Part shown: positions 43,028 to 51,157 of the stretch, piece after piece
Layout: each line of letters opens with the position of its first letter
Position numbering within the stretch: the stretch's first letter is position 1
NCBI RefSeq assembly: GCF_042682565.1
Contig: NZ_JBHUIC010000004.1
Reading direction: 5' to 3' (one strand)
Origin: Pistricoccus aurantiacus
Lineage (GTDB): Bacteria > Pseudomonadota > Gammaproteobacteria > Pseudomonadales > Halomonadaceae
DNA: 64,000 nt
The notes under the pieces: generated by a model
The model's input: the letters and a program-made list of their open reading frames with translations, nothing else
The model's database searches: none
Told to the model about the DNA's origin: nothing
Position numbers and translations under genes: made by a program

Positions 43028-43456
43028 ATGAACTACAAGATTCATCTCAAGCGTATCTACGGACCCATCGGAGACGAGGACGGCGCCCGGGTGTTGGTGG
43101 ATCGGCTCTGGCCAGTGGGACTGCGCCGCGAAAGCCTGCAACTGACGGACTGGTATCGGGATGCCTCACCGTCCCTTTCGCTGCGAAGGGTCTGGCGTCG
43201 GGGAAATATTACTCAAGAAGATTTCATGCGGCGCTATCGTTGGGAACTCGTCTACTCGCCCACCTGTCTGGTACCGCTGATGCAAATGGCGCGCCAGGGA
43301 CCCTTGACCTTGCTTGGCGCCGCGCGAGATCCCGAAAACTCCTATTTGAAGATACTTCGCGAAGCCATCGAGGAGGCACTACTGGAAGAAGACAGACAAG
43401 CGGATGGAGGTACCAGTTCGCCGCCCTGTTACGCGGGGGAGTTTCGAGAGTATTAA
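43028..43456 (+). CDS. DUF488 family protein (YeaO-like)
   Basis: A 142-residue cytoplasmic protein. The N-terminal IHLKRIYGPIGDEDGARVLVDRLWPVG is the DUF488/YeaO signature; WRRGNITQEDFMRRYRWEL is the second block, and GPLTLLGAARDPENS the third. Function unknown. The ATG at 43028 has no good ribosome-binding site; the frame is open to 42980. The last 25 residues are polar and not conserved-looking. Confidence 0.85.
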   Translation: MNYKIHLKRIYGPIGDEDGARVLVDRLWPVGLRRESLQLTDWYRDASPSLSLRRVWRRGNITQEDFMRRYRWELVYSPTCLVPLMQMARQGPLTLLGAARDPENSYLKILREAIEEALLEEDRQADGGTSSPPCYAGEFREY

Positions 43457-43522
43457 AAATACTCGGAGCAACCATAGGCATCTTCTGAAAAGCAACCAGC
43501 AGTCAAAACGCGGAAAGGCACC

Positions 43523-43897
43523 ATGAGCTTGATTGATCGACTGGCGGAAGCCCATATTCAGCACGCTCTCGAAGAAGGCGAGCTGGACAACCTTCCGGGT
43601 AACGGCAAACCGCTAAAGCTCGATGACGACAGCATGATTCCGCCGGAGCTGCGGGCCGGCTATCGACTCTTGAAAAATGCCGGCTACCTGCCGCCGGAAC
43701 TGGAACTGCGGCGAGAAATCCGCGAGGTGGAAAGCTTGATCGCACAGTTGCATACCGGCAAGGAACGGGAAGAAGCCTGTGCCCGGCTTAGTCTGCTGCG
43801 AACTCGACTGCAGGCCAAGGGACAAACGCTGAGTCCCTTGCTGGAGCGCGGTGAATATCGCGACAAGCTGATTCAGCAGTGGGATAGAAAGCGCTGA
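43523..43897 (+). CDS. DUF1992 family protein (DnaJ subfamily C 28-like)
   Basis: A 124-residue helical protein. The N-terminal SLIDRLAEAHIQHALEEGELDNLPGNGKPL with PPELRAGYRLLKNAGYLPPELEL is the DUF1992 signature, related to the conserved domain of human DNAJC28; role unknown. GAAAGGCACC precedes the ATG. A helical region (about 64-110) could form a coiled coil. Confidence 0.9.
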   Translation: MSLIDRLAEAHIQHALEEGELDNLPGNGKPLKLDDDSMIPPELRAGYRLLKNAGYLPPELELRREIREVESLIAQLHTGKEREEACARLSLLRTRLQAKGQTLSPLLERGEYRDKLIQQWDRKR

Positions 43898-43939
43898 GTC
43901 CATACCACCGCCAACTGCTACAAGCTGGTATCTGCTTAT

Positions 43940-44404
43940 ATGACCAAGCGACTGTTGATCGTGGCCCATGCGCCTTCCCCCAACACCCTGAAGCTACGTG
44001 ATGCCGCTCGGCGTGGCGCCTGCCACTCGGATATCGAAGATATCGAGGTGAGGGTCAAGGCACCGCTGGAAGCGGGACCGGAGGATATCCGCAGTTGCGA
44101 CGCCATCCTGCTGGGCACCACGGAAAACCTCGGCTACATGAGCGGCGCCCTGAAGGACTTCTTCGATCGCAGCTACTACCCGATATTGGAAGAAAAGCAG
44201 GGTCTGCCCTGCGCGCTCTACGTTCGCGCCGGTCATGACGGCACCGGCACACGTCGCGCGGTGGAAAGCATCGTTACCGGGCTACGCTGGCATTGGGTGC
44301 AGGCGCCGCTGATACTGCGCGGCGAATGGCGGGAGGATTTCGTCGATCAAGTGGAGGAACTGGGGATGTATCTGGCGGCGGGGCTGGATAGCGGGATCTT
44401 CTGA
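43940..44404 (+). CDS. Flavodoxin family protein / NAD(P)H-dependent FMN reductase-like
   Basis: A 154-residue flavodoxin-fold protein. LLIVAHAPSPNTLKL is the phosphate-binding loop for FMN, LLGTTENLGYMSGALKDFFDR the second flavin loop, and RAGHDGTGTRRAVESI the third. It likely reduces a quinone or small acceptor; none is indicated. It lies 42 bases after the DUF1992 gene and ends before a bidirectional terminator facing fadA. Confidence 0.87.
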   Translation: MTKRLLIVAHAPSPNTLKLRDAARRGACHSDIEDIEVRVKAPLEAGPEDIRSCDAILLGTTENLGYMSGALKDFFDRSYYPILEEKQGLPCALYVRAGHDGTGTRRAVESIVTGLRWHWVQAPLILRGEWREDFVDQVEELGMYLAAGLDSGIF

Positions 44405-44436
44405 GTCATCGAGTGATTCATTGATTGATAGAGAAT

Positions 44437-44464
44437 AAAACGGCACCCCGGGAGGCGCCGTTTT
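44437..44464. terminator. Bidirectional terminator between the flavodoxin gene and fadA
   Basis: AAAACGGC and GCCGTTTT pair over 8 bp with further C-G pairs inside, and an A-run and T-run flank the stem. It sits between convergent genes and would work in both directions. Confidence 0.85.
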
Positions 44465-44479
44465 GCTGCCTTTTCGCGC

Positions 44480-45658
44480 TTACTTCAATCGCTCGAAGAC
44501 CGTCGCCACGCCCTGCCCCATGCCGATGCACATGGTGGCCAGGCCGTGACTGGCATCCTGCTGGCGCATCACGTTGAGCAGCGTGACGCAGATTCGTGCC
44601 CCGGAACAGCCCAGTGGATGCCCCAGAGCAATGGCGCCGCCGTTCAGGTTGACCTTGTCGTCCATGGTATCGAGCAGGCCGAGATCCTTGAGTACCGGCA
44701 GGCTCTGGGCAGCAAAGGCTTCGTTGAGCTCTACCGCCTGAATATCCTCGACGGTCATCCCTGCCCGCTTGAGCGCCTGCTTGGTCGCCGGCACCGGGCC
44801 ATAGCCCATGATGGAAGGATCGCAGCCCGCCACCCCGGTGGAAACGACTCGGGCGATAGGCTCGAGTCCCAGCGCCTGGGCACGTTCATGGCTCATCACC
44901 GCCATGCCCGCGGCGCCCACGGAAAGCGCCGATGACGTGCCGGCGGTCACGGTACCGCCTCGCGGGTCGAAGGCCGGCTTGAGTTCCGCCATCTTTTCCA
45001 GGCTGACATCCGCTCGCACCACTTCGTCATGCTTGATCAGCTTGCGGAACCCTTGGTCGTCGTGCCCTTCCACGCCGATGATCTCGTTGTCGAAATGGCC
45101 GTTCTCGTTGGCAGCAAAGGCGCGTTGATGGGAACGCACGCCGAACTTGTCCTGATCTTCCCGGGAAATGCCGTTCATCTTGCCGAGCAGTTCCGCGGTC
45201 AGGCCCATCATCATCGCCGCCTTGGCCACATGCTTGCTGGCGGCGGGATTGATATCGATACCGTGAGTCATCGGCACATGTTCCATGTGCTCGACGCCGC
45301 CGATGATATAGAAATCCCCCAGGCCCGCCCGGATATTGGCCGCGGCGATATGCAGAGCGCTCATGGACGAACCGCACAGCCGGTTGACGGTCTGGGCGGG
45401 TACGGTCTTGGGGATACCGGTGAGAATCGCCGCGTTGCGGGCGATGTTCATCGCCTGTTCCAGGGTCTGGTTGACACAGCCCCAGATCACATCGTCGACC
45501 TCCGCGGGCTTCATCGCCGGGTTACGCTCGAACAAGGCTTGCATCACCGCAGCAGACAGGGTTTCCGCGCGCACGTGGCGAAAAGCACCGTGCCTGGCCT
45601 TGGCCATGGCGGTGCGCACGCCGTCCACCACCACGATATCTCTTGCATTCAAACTCAT
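44480..45658 (-). CDS. fadA: 3-ketoacyl-CoA thiolase
   Basis: A 392-residue thiolase, the beta subunit of the fatty-acid oxidation complex. The nucleophile is Cys94 in NRLCGSSMSA; HPLGCSGAR and CIGMGQG near the C-terminus give the catalytic His and second Cys. GGAGATTG precedes the ATG. It follows fadB after 26 bases, forming fadBA. The enzyme cleaves 3-ketoacyl-CoA to acetyl-CoA. Confidence 0.97.
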   Translation of the reverse strand: MSLNARDIVVVDGVRTAMAKARHGAFRHVRAETLSAAVMQALFERNPAMKPAEVDDVIWGCVNQTLEQAMNIARNAAILTGIPKTVPAQTVNRLCGSSMSALHIAAANIRAGLGDFYIIGGVEHMEHVPMTHGIDINPAASKHVAKAAMMMGLTAELLGKMNGISREDQDKFGVRSHQRAFAANENGHFDNEIIGVEGHDDQGFRKLIKHDEVVRADVSLEKMAELKPAFDPRGGTVTAGTSSALSVGAAGMAVMSHERAQALGLEPIARVVSTGVAGCDPSIMGYGPVPATKQALKRAGMTVEDIQAVELNEAFAAQSLPVLKDLGLLDTMDDKVNLNGGAIALGHPLGCSGARICVTLLNVMRQQDASHGLATMCIGMGQGVATVFERLK

Positions 45659-45684
45659 CGATTCAATCTCCTGTTCGTGGTGGC

Positions 45685-47850
45685 TCAGCGTTGCCCGGTG
45701 GTGGGATAAAAGCGCTCGCCGGACCTGGCCATCTCACGCAATTTTTCCGTCGGTGCGTAGAGTGGCCCCAGGGTCTTGCTTAGACGATCCGCCTCTTTGA
45801 CGAATTCCGCCACGCCCATGGCGTCGATATAGCGCAGCGCCCCGCCCCGGAACGGCGGAAAGCCGATACCGTAGATCAGCGCCATGTCCGCTTCCGCCGG
45901 AGAGCCGACGATATCGTCTTCCAGACAGCGCACCGCTTCGAGGCATAGCGGGGTCATCATCCTCGCAATGATTTCCTCGTCGGTGAATTCCTGGTGCTCC
46001 CTCACCAGCGGCTTGAGCAGTTCCACCGCCTGATCGTCGCCAACCTTCCTGGGCTTGCCCTTCTTGTCTTCCTCGTAGGCATAGAAGCCCTTGCCGTTCT
46101 TCTGCCCCAGGCGCTCGTTCTCGTGCATGACTTGAATGGCGTTCTTGCCTTCTCGCGCCATGCGCTCCGGAAAGCCTTCCGCCATCACTTCGTTGGCGTG
46201 CACCGCGATATCGATGCCTACCACGTCGAGCAGATAGGCAGGCCCCATGGGCCAGCCGAATTTCTCCATGACCTTGTCGACCCGCTGGAAATCCGCGCCC
46301 TGCTCGATCAGCAGATTGAAGCCGCCGAAATAGGGAAACAAAACACGATTGACGAGAAAGCCCGGGCAGTCGTTGACCACGATCGGCGTCTTGCCCATCT
46401 TGCGGGCGTAGGCCACCGTCGTGCCGATCGCGATATCCGAGGTCCTGGCGCCGCGAATGACTTCCACCAAGGGCATGCGATGCACCGGGTTGAAGAAGTG
46501 CATGCCGCAGAAGTTTTCCGGCCGCTTGAGGTTTTCCGCCAGACGATCGATGGAGATGGTCGAGGTATTGGAAGTCAGGATAGTCTCATCGCCGGTGGCT
46601 TCCTCGACTTCCGCGAGAACCCCGCCCTTGACCTTGGGATTCTCCACCACCGCTTCCACCACCAGATCGACCTGCTCGAAATCGCCGTAGGCAAGCGTCG
46701 AACGGATGGAGGTGAGCTTTTCCGCCATGTCAGCCTTGTCGAGCTTGCCGCGCTCCACCTGCTTGATGAACAGCTTGCGCGCCTCCTTGAGCCCCAGCTC
46801 GATGGCCTCCATCTTGATATCCTTCATCAAGATCGGCGTGCCCTTGGAGGCGCTTTGATAGGCGATGCCGCCGCCCATGGTACCGGCGCCCAGCACCGCC
46901 GCCAGCTCGATCGGGTTGGCCTGCTTCTCGTATTGACTCGCCTTTTTCTTGACCGCTTGATCGTTGAGAAAAAGCCCTACCAGGTTGTAACAGACATCGG
47001 TCATGGCGAGCTTGGCGAAGGCCTTGGCCTCGATGGCCTGAGCCCGCTCGCGTTCCTCGCCGGCGCCTTTCTGAATGACGCGGATGGCCTCGACCGGAGC
47101 CGGATAGTGCGGCCCCGCCTTGCCGGCAACGAAACCCTTGGCGGTCTCGAACACCATCATTTGCTCGATGGAATCCAGCTTCAAAGGCGACTGTTTTTCC
47201 TTGCGCCGGGCCTGGTAATCCAGTTCGCCTCGATTGGCCTGTTCAAGAATGTCCCGGGCCGCTGCTTCGAGTTTATCCTTGGCCACCACCGCATCCACCG
47301 CGCCCATCTCAAGAGCGGTTTTCGCCTTGTTCTCTGTCCCCCCGGCAATCCATTCGATGGCATTATCCGCGCCGAGCAGACGCGGCAGACGCACGCAGCC
47401 GCCCCAGCCCGGCAGGATGCCCAGCTTGGTTTCCGGCAGACCGACCCTGGCGTCTTCCGCCATGACGCGAAAATCCGCGGTCAGGGTGATCTCGAAACCG
47501 CCCCCCAGAGCCAAGCCGTTGATGGCCGCCACGCTGGGAAACGGCAGATCCTCGATGGCGTTGAAGATGCCATGCACCCGCTGATTCATCTCGACCAGAT
47601 ATTCCTCGCCTTTCTCGAAGATCTGGTGAAATTCGGTAATGTCCGCGCCGACGATAAAGACATCCTTGCCACTGGCGATGACCAGGCCTTGCAAGCCGCT
47701 TTCCTTGCGAATCGCCTGCAGCGCTTGATCGAGTTCCTCCACCACGGCGCTGGAAAGCTTGTTGATGGATTCATCCTTCAAATCGAACGTCAGGGTGGCG
47801 ATCTCGTCGCCGCCCCGGGCCACCGTAATGGCGCTACCTTGATAGATCAT
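45685..47850 (-). CDS. fadB: Fatty acid oxidation complex, alpha subunit
   Basis: A 721-residue multifunctional enzyme. The N-terminal enoyl-CoA hydratase domain has AAINGLALGGGFEITL and LPETKLGILPGWGG, which hold the two catalytic glutamates; the 3-hydroxyacyl-CoA dehydrogenase domain starts with the NAD motif AAVLGAGTMGGGIAYQS near residue 315, and its catalytic His is in FCGMHFFNPVHRMPLVE. The start at 47850 has GGAG upstream and gives the usual FadB N-terminus (MIYQGSAITV); the frame opens 17 codons earlier. A PsrA-like operator lies about 60 bases upstream. Confidence 0.97.
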   Translation of the reverse strand: MIYQGSAITVARGGDEIATLTFDLKDESINKLSSAVVEELDQALQAIRKESGLQGLVIASGKDVFIVGADITEFHQIFEKGEEYLVEMNQRVHGIFNAIEDLPFPSVAAINGLALGGGFEITLTADFRVMAEDARVGLPETKLGILPGWGGCVRLPRLLGADNAIEWIAGGTENKAKTALEMGAVDAVVAKDKLEAAARDILEQANRGELDYQARRKEKQSPLKLDSIEQMMVFETAKGFVAGKAGPHYPAPVEAIRVIQKGAGEERERAQAIEAKAFAKLAMTDVCYNLVGLFLNDQAVKKKASQYEKQANPIELAAVLGAGTMGGGIAYQSASKGTPILMKDIKMEAIELGLKEARKLFIKQVERGKLDKADMAEKLTSIRSTLAYGDFEQVDLVVEAVVENPKVKGGVLAEVEEATGDETILTSNTSTISIDRLAENLKRPENFCGMHFFNPVHRMPLVEVIRGARTSDIAIGTTVAYARKMGKTPIVVNDCPGFLVNRVLFPYFGGFNLLIEQGADFQRVDKVMEKFGWPMGPAYLLDVVGIDIAVHANEVMAEGFPERMAREGKNAIQVMHENERLGQKNGKGFYAYEEDKKGKPRKVGDDQAVELLKPLVREHQEFTDEEIIARMMTPLCLEAVRCLEDDIVGSPAEADMALIYGIGFPPFRGGALRYIDAMGVAEFVKEADRLSKTLGPLYAPTEKLREMARSGERFYPTTGQR

Positions 47851-47908
47851 CCACGAGTCTCCACAAGAGCAGGTGCTGAACGCTGAAAAGCCTAGCAGCA
47901 TTGAATTT

Positions 47909-47922
47909 CATACGATCGTTTG
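47909..47922. promoter_or_regulatory. PsrA-like operator upstream of fadB
   Basis: CATACGATCGTTTG reads CAAACGATCGTATG on the fadB strand. Pseudomonas PsrA binds CAAAC-N2-4-GTTTG; this has the CAAAC arm, a 4-bp centre and one mismatch in the other arm. PsrA represses fadBA there and is released by long-chain fatty acids. Confidence 0.55.
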
Positions 47923-47982
47923 ATATCGCTGCAGCTTGCGCTAACGTCCATAACACGTCAAGCCTGCGTTCTTTACATGAGC

Positions 47983-48001
47983 CACTATAGGACACTATAG
48001 G
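47983..48001. repeat. 10-bp tandem repeat between fadB and the DUF5924 gene
   Basis: CACTATAGGA at 47983-47992 is followed by CACTATAGG at 47993-48001, a period of one helix turn. The minus strand carries TATAGT twice, but no -35 is at the right distance. Confidence 0.6.
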
Positions 48002-48128
48002 GCAACATCGGCGGCTTTCCGGCATCGTCGCCTTTCGATGACTCCCGCGATGTCGTCAGAATTGTTAGGATGCGCCCACTCCCGCGCGCCTCGAGCGCTC
48101 ATTCCGCAAGGCCTTTCTTCATAACCTC

Positions 48129-49406
48129 ATGCCAGCGCCCTCCAAACGATTATTACCCGATACGTCTCCGGCCTCTTCGCGGTTGCAGCGCCTACAAGGG
48201 GCCGCACGGAAGATCGTGGTTCGGCTACGCCCCTATGCCTGGATATGGCCGCCGGTCGCCTTTGGCGCCGGGGTCGCAAGTTTTTTCCTGGTCGAGCGCC
48301 AGCAGTGGCTCGGCGCGGTCCTGGCGCTTGGCATGCTGCTGGCCTGGGTATTGCTGCTATCGGAAAATTTGATCAGCCGTCTGCTTAGAAAGCGGGGCCT
48401 CAATGTCTCCCCTCAGGGGGCGACCGCTTTCATCGCCCAGATGATCCATCAGGAAACCCTATTCTTTTGCTTGCCGTTTCTGCTGGCAACCACGGTGTGG
48501 AGCAGCGGTCAGGCCGTCTTTACGCTGCTGATTATCGCCATGGCGCTGCTATCGATTCTTGATCCTTTCTACTATCGCCTCGCCCAGCGCCATCGCTGGC
48601 TCTATTTCGCATTCCACGCCCAGTGCGTTTTCGTGGTGGTCTTGGTTACCCTGCCCATCATGCTCAAGCTCACCACGGATCAAAGTCTTATCGTTGCGCT
48701 GCTGGTGATGATCGTATTCGCCATTCCCAGCCTCTTTCGGCTCCTCAAGCCCGGCTCGCTGCTGCGCTGGGCGGGTATGCTCGGCCTGCTCGTCGCCTTG
48801 GCCGGCGCAGCCTGGGCAGGACGCGCCTGGGTGCCACCGGCGAGCCTGTGGCTTACCGGCAGCGCCTTGTCGCCGGCGTTCGACATTCAGGCGCGCAGCC
48901 CCTTCGGCAGCATGGCGCTTACCGACAAGCAGGTCAGCCAGAACGGGCTATTCGCCTATACGGCGATTCGCGCGCCGCGCGGGCTGCACGAAACGATCTA
49001 TCACGAGTGGTATCAAGAGGGCGAACTTGTGGATCGTATCCCACTGATGATTCGAGGAGGACGAGAAGAAGGCTATCGCGCCTGGACCCACAAACGGAAT
49101 TTTCCCGAGTCTCCGGCGGGCAACTGGCGTATCGAGGTGGTAACGCCGCTAGGACAACGTCTCGGGGTCATGCGTTTCCACATTAGCGATGACGCCAGCG
49201 GGGCGGCTCGGGCCGACGGACAGATCCGCTCCCCCGGCGGGATCCCCGGTCTCGACCTGCGTCGGCTGATTGCCGGCCAACCTGCTGTTCCAGAGCAGAA
49301 AAGCGTACCTCTGAGCGAAACCGCTAAAGGCATTGAACCAGAGATAGGGGTAACCGAGGATCACGCCGGCAAGCAGCAAAGCCGCAACCCCACGAGCGGG
49401 AAATAG
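48129..49406 (+). CDS. DUF5924/DUF2914 membrane protein
   Basis: A 425-residue protein with about eight membrane helices in the first 240 residues (DUF5924-like), then a soluble domain of about 105 residues resembling DUF2914: FAYTAIRAPRGLHETIYHEWYQEGELVDRIPL, the RAWTHKRNFPE segment and GNWRIEVVTPLGQRLGVMRFHI. Function unknown. The last 73 residues, after MRFHI, look unlike a folded domain and overlap an open frame on the other strand. The ATG at 48129 has no clear ribosome-binding site. It is divergent from fadB. Confidence 0.8.
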   Translation: MPAPSKRLLPDTSPASSRLQRLQGAARKIVVRLRPYAWIWPPVAFGAGVASFFLVERQQWLGAVLALGMLLAWVLLLSENLISRLLRKRGLNVSPQGATAFIAQMIHQETLFFCLPFLLATTVWSSGQAVFTLLIIAMALLSILDPFYYRLAQRHRWLYFAFHAQCVFVVVLVTLPIMLKLTTDQSLIVALLVMIVFAIPSLFRLLKPGSLLRWAGMLGLLVALAGAAWAGRAWVPPASLWLTGSALSPAFDIQARSPFGSMALTDKQVSQNGLFAYTAIRAPRGLHETIYHEWYQEGELVDRIPLMIRGGREEGYRAWTHKRNFPESPAGNWRIEVVTPLGQRLGVMRFHISDDASGAARADGQIRSPGGIPGLDLRRLIAGQPAVPEQKSVPLSETAKGIEPEIGVTEDHAGKQQSRNPTSGK

Positions 49407-49439
49407 GCTGATGGGCTCGATACAGGAAGGAAGGGACAA
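49149..49439 (-). CDS. Doubtful short membrane ORF antisense to the DUF5924 gene 3' end
   Basis: A 96-codon frame starting at TTG 49439 (no ATG) with one hydrophobic segment, ARGVAALLLAGVILGYPYLWF, followed by NAFSGFAQRYAFLLW. That N-terminal half looks more like a small two-helix membrane protein than random antisense reading, while the C-terminal half does not. It could be a decayed small gene or chance. AAGGG directly precedes the start, too close to be a good ribosome-binding site. Confidence 0.25.
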   Translation of the reverse strand: MSLPSCIEPISLFPARGVAALLLAGVILGYPYLWFNAFSGFAQRYAFLLWNSRLAGNQPTQVETGDPAGGADLSVGPSRPAGVIANVETHDPETLS

Positions 49440-49525
49440 CCCTTGCGTTAGCCATGCGTTTATTGAAACTCAAGTAAACATCTTGCAATTCTATGTTTCT
49501 GTGCTGACAATGCTAGATGAAATAA

Positions 49526-49537
49526 TTAGCAAGCAAA
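49526..49537 (+). promoter_or_regulatory. SlyA box upstream of slyA
   Basis: TTAGCAAGCAAA matches the known SlyA consensus TTAGCAAGCTAA at 11 of 12 positions. It lies 10 bases before the slyA ATG and about 15 bases after a candidate -10 (GACAAT, 49506-49511, with TTGCAA at 49483-49488). Autorepression is the natural reading. Confidence 0.65.
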
Positions 49538-49547
49538 CGTGAGACTT

Positions 49548-49988
49548 ATGTACCAGAATATTGGCTTCCGACTCAATCGGGTTCCGCGGATATGGCGGGC
49601 CATTCTCGACCAGCGCCTGGCCCCACTGGGCTTGACTCAGACGCGCTGGATTACTCTATATCATCTTGCCCATCTTGGCGATGGACAACCTCAGTGCGAC
49701 CTGGCGCGGGCGATCGGCGTCGAGGCGCCATCTTTGGTTCGCACCCTGGATCAACTCGCGGAGCAGAAGCTCATCGAGCGTCGCCCCTGCGAACAGGACC
49801 GACGTACCAAACGCATCTTTCTTACCGCCAAGGCAGCGCCGCTGCTCAAGCAGATAGATGAAGTGGTCGGCACGGCGCGCAAGGAAATTCTCGCCGGGCT
49901 CGACGAGGACGAGTTGGCGAAATTCGAAGAGCTGCTTTCCCGCATCGAGAAGAACGTTCAAAAGATCCAGAATAAAGAAGACGATTGA
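49548..49988 (+). CDS. slyA: MarR family transcriptional regulator SlyA
   Basis: A 146-residue winged-helix regulator close to enterobacterial SlyA: RIWRAILDQRLAPLGLTQTRWITLYHL, the recognition helix region GVEAPSLVRTLDQL, the wing RRPCEQDRRTKRIFLT and ARKEILAGL. SlyA dimers control envelope, stress and virulence genes and often antagonise H-NS. I start at ATG 49548; a GTG at 49539 would add three residues. A near-consensus SlyA box lies just upstream. It converges on an unknown gene 27 bases away. Confidence 0.9.
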   Translation: MYQNIGFRLNRVPRIWRAILDQRLAPLGLTQTRWITLYHLAHLGDGQPQCDLARAIGVEAPSLVRTLDQLAEQKLIERRPCEQDRRTKRIFLTAKAAPLLKQIDEVVGTARKEILAGLDEDELAKFEELLSRIEKNVQKIQNKEDD

Positions 49989-50015
49989 TACATGGACGCC
50001 AACTTGTAAGCGCGA

Positions 50016-50555
50016 CTATTGAAGATCGCGCAGCTCACGGATGCTCTTCAGTCGTGGGGTTGGTTGATCCGGCCGCCCCGCAAGATGTTTTTTTAGATAG
50101 GCAAAATCCGCCAGATAGTCGCTGAATGCGTCACGCCCCAGAGACTCGCTCCACCATAGCGTAATGGCGTCACGATCGGATTCGATGACCAAGGCGTCCT
50201 CCGGCAGGCGCTCCAGCAAAAGTCCCAGACGTTGATCGACCCCCTCCGGCAAATGGTGTAGCGGCTCTACCCGCCAGCGCCAGCCGGAACGATAGGGCTC
50301 GAGCACGTTGCCGGCCTCCTGGTCCCGCACCAGCACGAAGCGAGGGCCGGGATAGTCGTTGGGATACTCCCAGCCATAGCGCGGCATCAAGCGAGGTCCG
50401 TCATGCAAGGGCGGTGCCGCTAGCTGCACTTTTATTCCTGCCGCCATGGCCGCCTTGCGCAAGGCAGCCACTCGCCGCTCGCGAGGCGAGGGCCTAAGAC
50501 ATAAAGCCGGTGAAATCATCACCAGCAGCACTCCCAGGATAATCAACCAGGTCAT
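50016..50555 (-). CDS. Hypothetical membrane-anchored protein
   Basis: A 179-residue protein with one N-terminal helix (TWLIILGVLLVMISPALCL) that acts as signal anchor, followed by a basic stretch RPSPRERRVAALRKAAMAAG and a soluble domain with PRYGWEYPNDYPGPRFVLVRD and WRWRVEPLHHLPEGV. Not recognised. The helix-then-basic order predicts the soluble domain inside the cell. ATG 50555 is chosen (AAGAG seven bases upstream) over GTG 50561. Confidence 0.7.
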   Translation of the reverse strand: MTWLIILGVLLVMISPALCLRPSPRERRVAALRKAAMAAGIKVQLAAPPLHDGPRLMPRYGWEYPNDYPGPRFVLVRDQEAGNVLEPYRSGWRWRVEPLHHLPEGVDQRLGLLLERLPEDALVIESDRDAITLWWSESLGRDAFSDYLADFAYLKKHLAGRPDQPTPRLKSIRELRDLQ

Positions 50556-50609
50556 GAACACACTCTTTTTGTGAAAATCGGATAGCAGCTAAAACCTTGA
50601 TATGGATCG

Positions 50610-50638
50610 TTGTCTTCGGGCACTACACCACCTAGAGT
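50610..50638 (+). promoter_or_regulatory. Candidate promoter of the uspA-like gene
   Basis: TTGTCT (50610-50615) and TAGAGT (50633-50638) are 17 bp apart. Transcription near 50645 would give a 45-base leader with a strong AAGGGGG ribosome-binding site before ATG 50691. Confidence 0.45.
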
Positions 50639-50690
50639 GAAGAATAAAAGCGTCGCTGAAATGTGTTATCCAATCTCAAGGGGGTGTGTC

Positions 50691-51140
50691 ATGAGCAATG
50701 AATATCGTCATGTCCTGGTCGCCGTGGATCTGACCAAGGACTCGCATAAAGTGCTGGAACGCGCGCGACCCATTGCCGAGCGCAACCAGGCCAAACTATC
50801 GATCATGCATACGCTCGAGCCCTTGGGCTTTGCCTATGGTGGCGATATTCCCATGGATCTGACCAGTATTCAGGATCAGTTGGACGATCATGCCAAGCAG
50901 CGCCTGGCGGAAATCGCCGATCCCTGCAATGTGGCTCGGGAAGATCAGCACGTAGTGGTAGGCATGCCGGATACGGAGATTCACCGCTTCGCTCAGGAGC
51001 ACGACGTGGATCTGATCGTGGTCGGTTCCCACGGTCGCGCCGGCTTCGCCCTGCTGCTGGGCTCCACTTCCACCGGCGTGCTGCACGGCGCGAAGTGCGA
51101 CGTGCTGGCAGTTCGCGTGGGCGAGGATACCGACGAGTAG
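50691..51140 (+). CDS. uspA: Universal stress protein UspA family
   Basis: A 149-residue single-domain Usp. HVLVAVDLTKDSHKVLERA at the start and the C-terminal GSHGRAGFALLLGSTSTGV, a G-2x-G-9x-GS-type loop, are typical; the latter suggests a nucleotide-binding member. Usp proteins accumulate in stress and stationary phase. It faces uup 17 bases away. Confidence 0.92.
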   Translation: MSNEYRHVLVAVDLTKDSHKVLERARPIAERNQAKLSIMHTLEPLGFAYGGDIPMDLTSIQDQLDDHAKQRLAEIADPCNVAREDQHVVVGMPDTEIHRFAQEHDVDLIVVGSHGRAGFALLLGSTSTGVLHGAKCDVLAVRVGEDTDE

Positions 51141-51157
51141 TCTCTCCTGCTGAATCT

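Noticed and set aside
45994..47886. A 630-codon plus-strand open frame over fadB
   Set aside because: Antisense to fadB, no ribosome-binding site and no protein-like features.
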